From assembly GCA_938022235.1 (NCBI GenBank), contig CALIEL010000246.1:1-5431 (forward strand): a stretch of DNA of 5,431 nt, written 5' to 3'. Positions 1-5,000 of this stretch are shown in pieces (positions within the stretch are counted from its first letter, which is position 1; each line of letters opens with the position of its first letter). The notes below the pieces were generated by a model. The model was given only the letters and a program-made list of their open reading frames with translations, was not told where the DNA came from and ran no database searches. Source of the DNA: Oribacterium parvum (GTDB lineage Bacteria > Bacillota > Clostridia > Lachnospirales > Lachnospiraceae). The position numbers and the translations under genes are program-made.

Positions 1-11
1 TGATAGCTCAT
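1..11 (-). CDS. Probable start of RelE-type toxin (partial, first three codons only)
   Basis: On the minus strand an ATG (11-9) overlaps the stop codon of the antitoxin gene in the 4-nt arrangement ATGA, and reads Met-Ser-Tyr before the window ends. Antitoxin and toxin genes of RelBE-type modules commonly overlap in this way, and RelE-family toxins often begin with a short Met-Ser-Tyr type N-terminus. Only three codons are visible, so the identity rests on the partner antitoxin and the overlap, not on toxin sequence. It could be any downstream operon gene. Confidence 0.4.
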
Positions 12-229
12 AGATTAAGTTCCTTCCAGAGTTCCTCAATGGGTCTGGACTTACAGCCGGTATTCTTATATTCCTGATAAGCTTCATTGGCAAGGCTGAT
101 ATCATACTCCTCTTCAATACGTTCAAATAAAGCTCTTTTGAAAGCCTCTCCTAAAGACATTGCATGAAGCTTAGCATAGCTTTCCGCAAGTGCTTTTTCC
201 TCCTCATTCATTCGAATTGAAAATGCCAT
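8..229 (-). CDS. Ribbon-helix-helix antitoxin, RelB-like (DUF6290 type)
   Basis: A 73-residue protein that probably neutralises a RelE-type toxin encoded just downstream and represses its own promoter. The N-terminus (MAFSIRMNEEEKALAESYAK) has the beta-strand-then-helix pattern of a ribbon-helix-helix DNA-binding domain. It continues with LGEAFKRALFERIEEEYD, typical of small Firmicute antitoxins of the DUF6290/RelB group. The acidic and lysine-rich C-terminal third, ending in EELWKELNL, would be the toxin-binding part. The start is well supported: GAGGTG lies 5 nt upstream of the ATG (235-240, minus strand). The stop overlaps a following ATG, consistent with translational coupling to a toxin. 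A promoter with consensus-like boxes and overlapping palindromes lies upstream at 296-331. The RHH antitoxin class is fairly secure; the toxin partner is inferred. Confidence 0.8.
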   Translation of the reverse strand: MAFSIRMNEEEKALAESYAKLHAMSLGEAFKRALFERIEEEYDISLANEAYQEYKNTGCKSRPIEELWKELNL

Positions 230-259
230 TTTTTCACCTCTATTTCGAAAATTATTTGC

Positions 260-285
260 TGTACTTTATAGGCAAAGTATGTACA
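260..285. promoter_or_regulatory. Inverted repeats in the antitoxin leader (candidate operator)
   Basis: TACTTT (262-267) and AAAGTA (274-279) form a 6-bp inverted repeat with a 6-nt spacer. They are enclosed by TGTAC (260-264) and GTACA (281-285). The site lies just downstream of the predicted minus-strand start point, between promoter and ribosome binding site of the antitoxin gene. Ribbon-helix-helix antitoxins usually bind such short symmetric sites in their own promoter region; binding here is inferred. Confidence 0.35.
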
Positions 286-293
286 AACTTAAT

Positions 294-312
294 ATGTAGT
301 ACATTATACTAC
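294..312. promoter_or_regulatory. Overlapping palindromes over the antitoxin -10 box (candidate operator)
   Basis: Two palindromes overlap. ATGTA-G-TACAT (294-304) is perfectly symmetric. GTAGTA (296-301) and TACTAC (307-312) form a 6-bp inverted repeat with a 5-nt spacer. Together they cover the minus-strand -10 box (303-308) and the predicted start point. A repressor bound here would block antitoxin/toxin transcription, as expected for autoregulated type II toxin-antitoxin operons. GTAC recurs at 261, 281 and 299, about two helical turns apart. Confidence 0.45.
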
Positions 313-331
313 TCCACTTATTTATTATCAA
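303..331 (-). promoter_or_regulatory. Promoter of the antitoxin operon
   Basis: On the minus strand TTGATA (331-326) and TATAAT (308-303) are separated by exactly 17 nt. This matches the sigma-70/SigA consensus at 11 of 12 box positions. Transcription would start near 296 and read into the antitoxin gene. The -35 box shares five bases with the -35 candidate of the opposing tag promoter. Confidence 0.7.
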
Positions 332-354
332 CTCTAAATAGAATCTGTTATAAT
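325..354 (+). promoter_or_regulatory. Promoter of tag (extended -10)
   Basis: TATAAT (349-354) is preceded by TGT, giving an extended -10 motif TGnTATAAT. A weaker -35 candidate TTATCA (325-330) lies 18 nt upstream. The start point would be near 361, leaving a leader of only about 14 nt before the ATG. The strong extended -10 may compensate for the weak -35, which overlaps the antitoxin -35 on the other strand. Confidence 0.65.
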
Positions 355-374
355 CCTTTCAAAAAGGAGGCGTT

Positions 375-974
375 ATGGCTTGTCAATGGAAAAACAGCAG
401 TGCGGAAATGATATCCTACCACGATAAAGAATGGGGCGTACCCACCCATGAGGATCAAAAGCTCTTTGAATATTTGCTTTTGGAATCCATGCAGGCCGGT
501 CTTAGCTGGGCCTTGATTCTTCGAAAAAGAGAAACTCTTCGAAGCTGTTTTGCAAACTTTTCCCCGGAAAGAGTCGCAACATTCACAGAAGAAGATATTG
601 AACGAATCATGCATACGGAAAATATGATTAAGTCGGAGCGAAAAATCAGAGCCATGATTCAAAACGCCAAGGCTTTTTTAGTCCTGCAAAAAGAAGCGGG
701 AAGCTTTGATGCTTACCTTTGGAAGTTTTCCGGCGGAAAAAGTCTTTGTTATCAGGGGCATGAAAAGGGGGAAATGCCTGCCAAAAATGCTCTTTCCGAA
801 GCAATCAGTAAAGATTTAAAAAAACGGGGCTTTCAATATACCGGCCCCGTCATTGTCTATTCTTTTTTACAAGCCTGTGGTGTCATTAACGACCACGAAG
901 AAGACTGCCCCTGCTATCAGGCACTCCGCAGGACTTATCCTTATCAAGATGTGGAGGAAACATTTTTCTCTTGA
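375..974 (+). CDS. tag: DNA-3-methyladenine glycosylase I
   Basis: This enzyme excises 3-methyladenine from alkylated DNA, starting base excision repair in the cytoplasm. The 199-residue protein follows the E. coli Tag pattern throughout. The zinc-binding residues known for Tag correspond to Cys3, His16, His174 and Cys178 here. The base-recognition pocket residues correspond to Tyr15 and Glu37 (LLLESMQAGLSW), with the pocket Trp at 45. The segments YHDKEWGVP near the start, KKRGFQYTGP and YSFLQACGVINDH towards the end are family hallmarks. Length is slightly above the E. coli protein (about 187 residues), the difference being a C-terminal tail after residue 181. AAGGAGG (364-370) lies 4 nt before the ATG and fixes the start. 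The gene is monocistronic, divergent from the antitoxin gene and convergent with the next gene. No Ada-type or SOS operator is evident. Confidence 0.96.
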   Translation: MACQWKNSSAEMISYHDKEWGVPTHEDQKLFEYLLLESMQAGLSWALILRKRETLRSCFANFSPERVATFTEEDIERIMHTENMIKSERKIRAMIQNAKAFLVLQKEAGSFDAYLWKFSGGKSLCYQGHEKGEMPAKNALSEAISKDLKKRGFQYTGPVIVYSFLQACGVINDHEEDCPCYQALRRTYPYQDVEETFFS

Positions 975-979
975 TACGG

Positions 980-1055
980 AGGCTATAGCACTCTCATAAA
1001 TCTATCTTTGTATTCAGGCTATAGCTATGAGCATTTCCTAAAGCAGTATAGCCTG
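980..1055. repeat. Short repeat cluster between convergent genes
   Basis: AGGCTATAGC occurs as a direct repeat at 980-989 and 1016-1025. CAGGCTATA (1015-1023) forms a 9-bp inverted repeat with TATAGCCTG (1047-1055), the latter inside the 3' end of the minus-strand gene. The core GCTATAGC is itself palindromic. No T-tract follows any of these stems, so they do not look like ordinary intrinsic terminators, although they sit where tag and the 1038-1820 gene converge. Function unknown. Confidence 0.4.
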
Positions 1056-1820
1056 CTCCAGCAAGGTATCCTCCTCATATCCATAGGCAGAAATTCTGTC
1101 ACAGACCCTCTCTTGCCATTCAGCGGAGAAACTGCCATCTTCATTAATGAAAAAATCGGCACTTAAGAAACGAATAATCATAAACTCGGAAGTTTTTTGT
1201 GCGAATCCGTCTCCCCTACTAAAGTCAATGCCTGCTCCGGTATTTCTGGTCATGGCCGCCTCCAGGATAGGAAGGGTCAATTCATTTGCAGGAATGCTCA
1301 TATCCGGAAAATCAAAGAAGCCGCCCTTTTCCTTGGTATAAATGCCTAAGTTGGAAATGGTACCGTTGGTCACCATTTTCACTCTTCGAATAGCACTTAA
1401 AGGAATGCTATGCTTTGCTCCTGTGATAAATCCTTTTGAAAGACGGATCTCCTTTTCCTTTAAATTAAAGCCGATAGGAATATCCAAACTATCTATGTTA
1501 TTGGGAAATTCAGCCCCCAGCTTATTTCTTGCAAATGCAAGTAAGAGCGTCTTGGTTTCCGCGATATTATGCCCTCTACCATTTGCCTTGGTATCTGTCT
1601 CTAAATCCGGAAGACTGATATTTTTCCCCTGAAGATCCCTAAAAATCAGAGAATAGAGCATATTGGAGTTGCAATATCGCATGGGAAGAATGGCTCCCAC
1701 CTCGGAAAAGGAAAGGCTAAATGACTTCTTCCCCTCTACGGAAATTCCATCTTTCGTAATGCTTAACTTCCGTCCTCCATCATCAAACACCGCTGTACGA
1801 TCTCCCAAAACACTTCTCAT
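1038..1820 (-). CDS. Hypothetical protein with two apparent PH-like beta-rich units
   Basis: I do not recognise a named family. The 260-residue protein has no signal peptide, membrane segment or metal motif and should be cytoplasmic. It appears to contain an internal duplication: residues about 17-101 and 121-195 show the same order of elements. Each has a beta hairpin, then a segment of the type SFSLSFSEVGAILPM (33-47) or HSIPLSAIRRVKMV (137-150), a strand ending in a glycine turn and a PD motif (SLPDL 69-73; DFPDM 170-174), and a helix ending in N-x-x-G (99-102; 193-195 region). This resembles bacterial PH-like domains, but that is an inference from pattern. The remainder (about 206-260) ends in a predicted helix. 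The start is supported by AGGAGGA (1827-1833) 6 nt upstream. The gene is divergent from the zinc-ribbon/LRR gene, with 116 bp of very AT-rich DNA between them. Confidence 0.8.
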   Translation of the reverse strand: MRSVLGDRTAVFDDGGRKLSITKDGISVEGKKSFSLSFSEVGAILPMRYCNSNMLYSLIFRDLQGKNISLPDLETDTKANGRGHNIAETKTLLLAFARNKLGAEFPNNIDSLDIPIGFNLKEKEIRLSKGFITGAKHSIPLSAIRRVKMVTNGTISNLGIYTKEKGGFFDFPDMSIPANELTLPILEAAMTRNTGAGIDFSRGDGFAQKTSEFMIIRFLSADFFINEDGSFSAEWQERVCDRISAYGYEEDTLLEQAILL

Positions 1821-1867
1821 TGTTTTTCCTCCTAATCTTATCTTGCATATCCCTTAGACATTATGTA

Positions 1868-1914
1868 AACTTAATTTGTTTATAAAATAATATTTATTTT
1901 ACAAAATATAAGTT
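1868..1914. repeat. AT-rich interrupted palindrome between divergent genes
   Basis: The divergent intergenic region contains nested inverted repeats around about position 1891: AACTTA/TAAGTT (1868-1873, 1909-1914), TTTGT/ACAAA (1875-1879, 1901-1905) and TAAAATA/TATTTTA (1883-1889, 1895-1901). Promoters for both genes must lie in this region, but I could not assign a convincing -35/-10 pair on either strand because of the AT-richness. A shared regulator site is possible. Chance symmetry in AT-rich DNA is the main alternative. Confidence 0.3.
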
Positions 1915-1936
1915 AAAAATAGCAAGAGGAAAATCC

Positions 1937-3943
1937 ATGAAAATCACCAAAATCCAATGTCCAAACTGTCAAGGTCAATTATCTGTTCCCGAGGGAATGA
2001 AGGAAGGCTTTGTGCAGTGTAAATTCTGTAATACCAAGGTCTATTTGGAACCTCATAAGCCGGATATCACCCAAAATATCACCATCAAAAATGTGAATTA
2101 TAACAAGGAAAGAACTGTTCCAAACAACGTACGAGGCAAATACCTTTTGCAAAGCTGTGCAGTGGGCTCTGTAGTAGTGGTGATGTCAATCCTTCTGTTT
2201 ATTTTACTAAAAACAGTCTTTTCTCCTAGCGGAATAGAGCTTCCCACCGACCAATATCGTAGCACGGTGCAGGATCCGGTAGTGATTTCCTTTGTGGAGA
2301 AGGCATTTTCCAAAAATCTTTCTCAAGTTACAGGGAAAGACTACAGTTCCTTAAAGTTCCTGTCCATTGCAAAAGATAACAAAGAAGAAAAATGGTGTTT
2401 TTCCTATGCCGAAAAGCTGGATGAAGAGGGAAATCCCGTGGAAGAAAAGACTCTTTATTTTCCTGCTACGGAAAGTATTCCCCGGCAGGAGATTCAGCCC
2501 TTCACCGGTTTGGAAAATCTGGCACTGGGACAAGACCTGGACTTCGATAGCGACATTCAAGACAATCAAGATTTAAAAAATCTAAAAGAGTTAAAATACT
2601 TTTCTGCTATAGGAAACAATTCGGAAGGCTTCCGAGAGCTTTTGTTAAGCTTGGCAAAACCGGAACAGATACTCGGTCTTAGCGGTATTTACCTGCGCGA
2701 TGATGTCCTTCCCTACAGCATTTCCTCCGACAAAACAAAGGAAATCACAGACATTTTCACACCCTTTTCTTCCCTGAAAAGCCTTTCCATCAGGGTAAAC
2801 TCTAAATATGAAGGGGGACTACTTTTTTTAAGACACTTTCCTAACTTAGAGAGTTTAACCCTTGATACCTCTGCAGATTTAGCTCCTTTAGCTACTTTAA
2901 GCAATTGTAAAAATCTAAGTCTGTCTGGTCCCTATGATAAACCCTTAGAAAATATCTCCGTTCTATCCGGTATGCCCCAAATGGAACATCTCAGATTACA
3001 CGATGTTATGTCCTTAAAGGATTTAAACTTTACCCAAAATATGCCTAATTTAAAGTCTCTGGAGCTCGAGAGCGTACCGATACTCTCTTTGGACGGTTTA
3101 GCCAATCACCCCTCATTAAACACGCTTTCCATTGATGACTGCTATGAATTAACGGACGGAAAGGCTATTGCCGGTCTCAGCGCTTTACAAAGCCTGCACC
3201 TTGGCGGTCGCGGGCATGGCTGTTACATACCGGATTTGCAAAATTTAACCGCCTTGGAAGACGTGTTTTGCGGATCGAGTGATCTCAAGCATTTTGCTCA
3301 TATGCCTTCGATTAAGAGCCTCTACTGTGTTTTGAATGGATGGAATATTAGCGCCGAGTCCCTTCGCGGTATGAACTCATTAAACACTCTAGTAGTTTCC
3401 GGTTCCTTGGATTATATTTCTAACGACTGGGAAAATGTTTTAGCAGGCTTACCAAACCTTGAAAAAATGAGCATTCTGGGAGAATCTTTAGACCTCCTAA
3501 AAGACTATCATGGACTTTTTTCCGGCATTAAAGTAAAAGAACTGATTTTTGACGAAAATCTTATTGGTCCACCTGAAACGCCTGATATTTCCCTATCCCT
3601 TAGTAAGATGGAAGATAACAATGCTACGGAGACCTTGATTCTCAACCAGGCAGAAATCAAAAACCTGGATGATGATTCTGATAATTTCACGGTCAATGCC
3701 AAAGCCTTTCTTTCCCATTTTAAAGCGTTAAAAAGGCTTGGACTTCGTGGAAATAAGCTGGAGAATCTGGATTGTATAGAGGGGCTCAGCACTCTGGAAG
3801 AACTGGATATTTCCGATAACTATATTACCGATATCAGTGCATTACGGAATTTGCCCAATCTGAAAAAAGTAAAGCTATCCGGAAACTCCATTGTGAATCT
3901 GGAGCTCTTACCGGATAGCGTGGAAATTGTGGATCAGTTTTAA
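1937..3943 (+). CDS. Zinc-ribbon, single-pass membrane protein with extracytoplasmic leucine-rich repeats
   Basis: A 668-residue protein of unknown function. Order of parts: a zinc ribbon (CPNC at 8-11, CKFC at 28-31); a polar linker; one hydrophobic segment at about 74-95 preceded by Arg/Lys (R66, K68); a spacer or cap domain (about 96-188); then leucine-rich repeats from about 189 to the end. The last repeats are regular 22-residue units (LKRLGLRGNKLENL from 598, LEELDISDNYITDI from 620, LKKVKLSGNSIVNL from 642). Earlier repeats are more degenerate. The positive-inside rule places the zinc ribbon in the cytoplasm and the LRR domain outside. LRR domains commonly bind proteins, so a surface sensor or adhesion role is plausible but inferred. 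AAGAGGA (1924-1930) lies 6 nt before the ATG. The gene is divergent from the PH-like-duplication gene, and convergent with the gene that follows after only 16 nt. Confidence 0.88.
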   Translation: MKITKIQCPNCQGQLSVPEGMKEGFVQCKFCNTKVYLEPHKPDITQNITIKNVNYNKERTVPNNVRGKYLLQSCAVGSVVVVMSILLFILLKTVFSPSGIELPTDQYRSTVQDPVVISFVEKAFSKNLSQVTGKDYSSLKFLSIAKDNKEEKWCFSYAEKLDEEGNPVEEKTLYFPATESIPRQEIQPFTGLENLALGQDLDFDSDIQDNQDLKNLKELKYFSAIGNNSEGFRELLLSLAKPEQILGLSGIYLRDDVLPYSISSDKTKEITDIFTPFSSLKSLSIRVNSKYEGGLLFLRHFPNLESLTLDTSADLAPLATLSNCKNLSLSGPYDKPLENISVLSGMPQMEHLRLHDVMSLKDLNFTQNMPNLKSLELESVPILSLDGLANHPSLNTLSIDDCYELTDGKAIAGLSALQSLHLGGRGHGCYIPDLQNLTALEDVFCGSSDLKHFAHMPSIKSLYCVLNGWNISAESLRGMNSLNTLVVSGSLDYISNDWENVLAGLPNLEKMSILGESLDLLKDYHGLFSGIKVKELIFDENLIGPPETPDISLSLSKMEDNNATETLILNQAEIKNLDDDSDNFTVNAKAFLSHFKALKRLGLRGNKLENLDCIEGLSTLEELDISDNYITDISALRNLPNLKKVKLSGNSIVNLELLPDSVEIVDQF

Positions 3944-3959
3944 TGAACTTCCCTAAAAC

Positions 3960-4340
3960 TTAATATAGTAAAGCAATCGCCTCTTTGATGCAATCTTCGC
4001 AGCTGCAAAGAGGCTTTTCTTTGCCTATGCCTCTTAAATCCTTGCAAATGCTGGCTCCGCAGCGCTCAACAAAATCCTGAAAAAGATGGGCGGCCTCCAC
4101 CTGTACCATAGGATTTCCTTTATTTTTCATAGCTAAAACAAGGTTCGCTCCAATCAGGGCTCCGCAGGTCCCCTCTAAGGTTCCTAAGCCCTCAATAAGC
4201 CCTGCAGAGAGAGGAAGCAGAAGCTCCTCGGGCAGATTTAATTCCTCTTGATAGGCAAGTAGCACCAGCTGTCCGCAATTCTTTCCTGCCGCTAAGCCTT
4301 CCATCGCTAGTGACTGTTTTTCTTCTAAAGATTGTTTCAT
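3960..4340 (-). CDS. C_GCAxxG_C_C family protein (putative redox-active)
   Basis: A 126-residue cytoplasmic protein of the cysteine-patterned C_GCAxxG_C_C family, which is presumed to be redox-active or to bind a metal cluster; no biochemical role is firmly established. The family pattern is visible as NCGQ (Cys22), GTCGALIGA (Cys59), CGASICKDLRG (Cys94 and Cys99) and a terminal CSCEDC cluster (Cys112, 114, 117). Between them are helical hydrophobic stretches (LVLLAYQEELNL; LSAGLIEGLG). Length is within the usual range for the family. The first motif has Gly where the family more often has Ala (NCAQ), and Cys94 and Cys112 look additional to the family pattern. AGGAGA (4345-4350) lies 4 nt upstream of the ATG. 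The gene stands alone, convergent with the LRR gene. Its final codons also contain a terminator-like hairpin reading for that neighbour. Confidence 0.88.
   Translation of the reverse strand: MKQSLEEKQSLAMEGLAAGKNCGQLVLLAYQEELNLPEELLLPLSAGLIEGLGTLEGTCGALIGANLVLAMKNKGNPMVQVEAAHLFQDFVERCGASICKDLRGIGKEKPLCSCEDCIKEAIALLY
3979..4022 (+). terminator. Intrinsic terminator candidate of the LRR gene, inside the neighbouring CDS
   Basis: GCCTCTTTG (3979-3987) and CAAAGAGGC (4006-4014) form a perfect 9-bp stem. An 18-nt loop separates them, in which TGC/GCA (3989-3991, 3999-4001) can extend pairing. The stem is followed directly by TTTTCTTT (4015-4022), a U-rich tail in the plus direction. It lies 36 nt after the stop of the LRR gene, and within the last codons of the convergent gene. 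The minus direction lacks a T-tract, so it should terminate only plus-strand transcripts. Confidence 0.6.
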
Positions 4341-4395
4341 GATTTCTCCTATTGTTTGTCTATATAAACCTCACTTGCAAGGATAATATCATATA

Positions 4396-4421
4396 AATCT
4401 GTTATAACGCTTTAGAAAAGG
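4396..4421 (+). promoter_or_regulatory. Near-copy of the tag promoter/leader core (possible plus-strand promoter)
   Basis: This segment matches the tag promoter region (342-367) at 22 of 26 positions by direct alignment: AATCTGTTATAA, then CTTT, then AAAAGG. It contains an extended -10-like TGTTATAAC. No good -35 is seen, and no gene of its own follows in the plus direction. A transcript from here would run through the toxin terminator hairpin and antisense to the toxin gene. It may be a relic, a coincidence or an antisense promoter. Confidence 0.25.
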
Positions 4422-4453
4422 GCATAAAATGGTGCAGAGAAACTGCACCATTT
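4421..4453 (-). terminator. Intrinsic terminator of the toxin-antitoxin operon
   Basis: AAATGGTGCAG (4427-4437) and CTGCACCATTT (4443-4453) form a perfect 11-bp stem with a 5-nt loop, starting 2 nt after the toxin stop codon. In the minus direction the stem ends in ATTTTATG followed by CCC and further T residues. This gives a GC-containing stem with a short U-rich tail. In the plus direction the tail (GCTTAATG) is poor. Confidence 0.7.
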
Positions 4454-4455
4454 GC

Positions 4456-4725
4456 TTAATGATCCTGATAATGCCCTTTACATTGCACGATAAAAATACG
4501 TTGATCTTCCGTATGGTAGACCAGTCGATTTTTATCATCAATTCTTCGACTAAATTCTCCGCTTAAATCACCGGTTAGAGCTTCGGGCTTTCCAATTCCA
4601 TCAGAGCATCCGTTTCTCTCGATATCCTTAATAAGCTGGTTGATTCTTTTAACAATTTTCTTGTCGGTATTTTGCCACAATAAATAATCTTCCCATGCAT
4701 CATCAGACCATATTTTTTCACTCAT
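4456..4725 (-). CDS. YoeB/Txe-type mRNA interferase toxin
   Basis: An 89-residue toxin of the YoeB/Txe family in the RelE superfamily. These proteins act on the ribosome and cleave mRNA in the A site, stopping translation when not held by antitoxin. The sequence aligns with E. coli YoeB over its full length: IWSDDAWEDYLLWQ, KIVKRINQLIKDI, GKPEALTGDLSGEFSRRI and NRLVYH. Catalytic residues of YoeB (Glu46, Arg65, His83, Tyr84) correspond to Glu48, Arg67, His85 and Tyr86, so the toxin looks intact. A short QDH tail follows the terminal HY. The ATG overlaps the antitoxin stop by 8 nt, indicating a coupled operon. YoeB is classically paired with a YefM/Phd-type antitoxin, whereas the partner here is RelB/DinJ-like. 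Whether the symbol yoeB should be applied given this partner is uncertain. Confidence 0.93.
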   Translation of the reverse strand: MSEKIWSDDAWEDYLLWQNTDKKIVKRINQLIKDIERNGCSDGIGKPEALTGDLSGEFSRRIDDKNRLVYHTEDQRIFIVQCKGHYQDH

Positions 4726-4981
4726 CGTCTACCTCAATAAGTTCATGTACCTTGCCTTTACCCTCACGCAATTCCTTTATAGATTTTTTCAGCGAACGAA
4801 TATTGCTGTCCGAATAGAATGGATCCACACTGGCAGATACTTCAAAAGGGATTCGTCTTTCTCGTAAAACTTTCTTCGTATAAATACTGTAAAATGTGGA
4901 ATAATTCAAGCCCATATCTTCTACTACTTGGTCTAATACTTTTTTATCTTCGTCATTAATTCGTACTGTAATTGTTGCCAT
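4718..4981 (-). CDS. RelB/DinJ family antitoxin
   Basis: An 87-residue antitoxin that should bind and inhibit the YoeB-type toxin encoded immediately downstream and repress the operon. The N-terminus MATITVRINDEDKKVLDQVV is the DNA-binding beta strand and first helix of the RelB/DinJ ribbon-helix-helix fold. The second helix, with STFYSIYTKKVLRERRIPFEV, carries the family hallmark RRIPFE. The C-terminal part (from about SDSNIRSLKKSIKELREGKGK) is charged and probably wraps the toxin. I chose the ATG at 4981 rather than the in-frame GTG at 4990. A perfect AGGAGGTG (4988-4995) lies 6 nt before this ATG, and the GTG falls inside that ribosome binding site. A promoter and symmetric operator-like repeats lie upstream. 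Confidence 0.92.
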   Translation of the reverse strand: MATITVRINDEDKKVLDQVVEDMGLNYSTFYSIYTKKVLRERRIPFEVSASVDPFYSDSNIRSLKKSIKELREGKGKVHELIEVDDE

Positions 4982-5000
4982 TGTTTCCACCTCCTATCTA

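Noticed and set aside
190..411. Plus-strand open frame of 73 codons
   Set aside because: Overlaps the antitoxin gene, both promoters and the tag start; low-complexity residue mix and no ribosome binding site.
1342..1632. Plus-strand open frame of 96 codons inside the 1038-1820 gene
   Set aside because: Antisense to a gene with a good ribosome binding site and protein-like composition; no start signal of its own.
3508..3792. Minus-strand open frame of 94 codons inside the LRR gene
   Set aside because: Serine/leucine-rich antisense shadow of the leucine-rich repeats without a ribosome binding site.
4429..4566. Plus-strand open frame of 45 codons starting in the terminator hairpin, with an AAAAGGG upstream
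   Set aside because: It lies antisense to the end of the intact toxin gene, has a poor amino-acid mix, and its start is buried in a stable stem; treated as a shadow.
4982..4990. GTG at 4990 as an upstream start for the RelB/DinJ-type antitoxin
   Set aside because: The GTG is part of the AGGAGGTG ribosome binding site serving the ATG at 4981, and family members begin at the MATI-type N-terminus.
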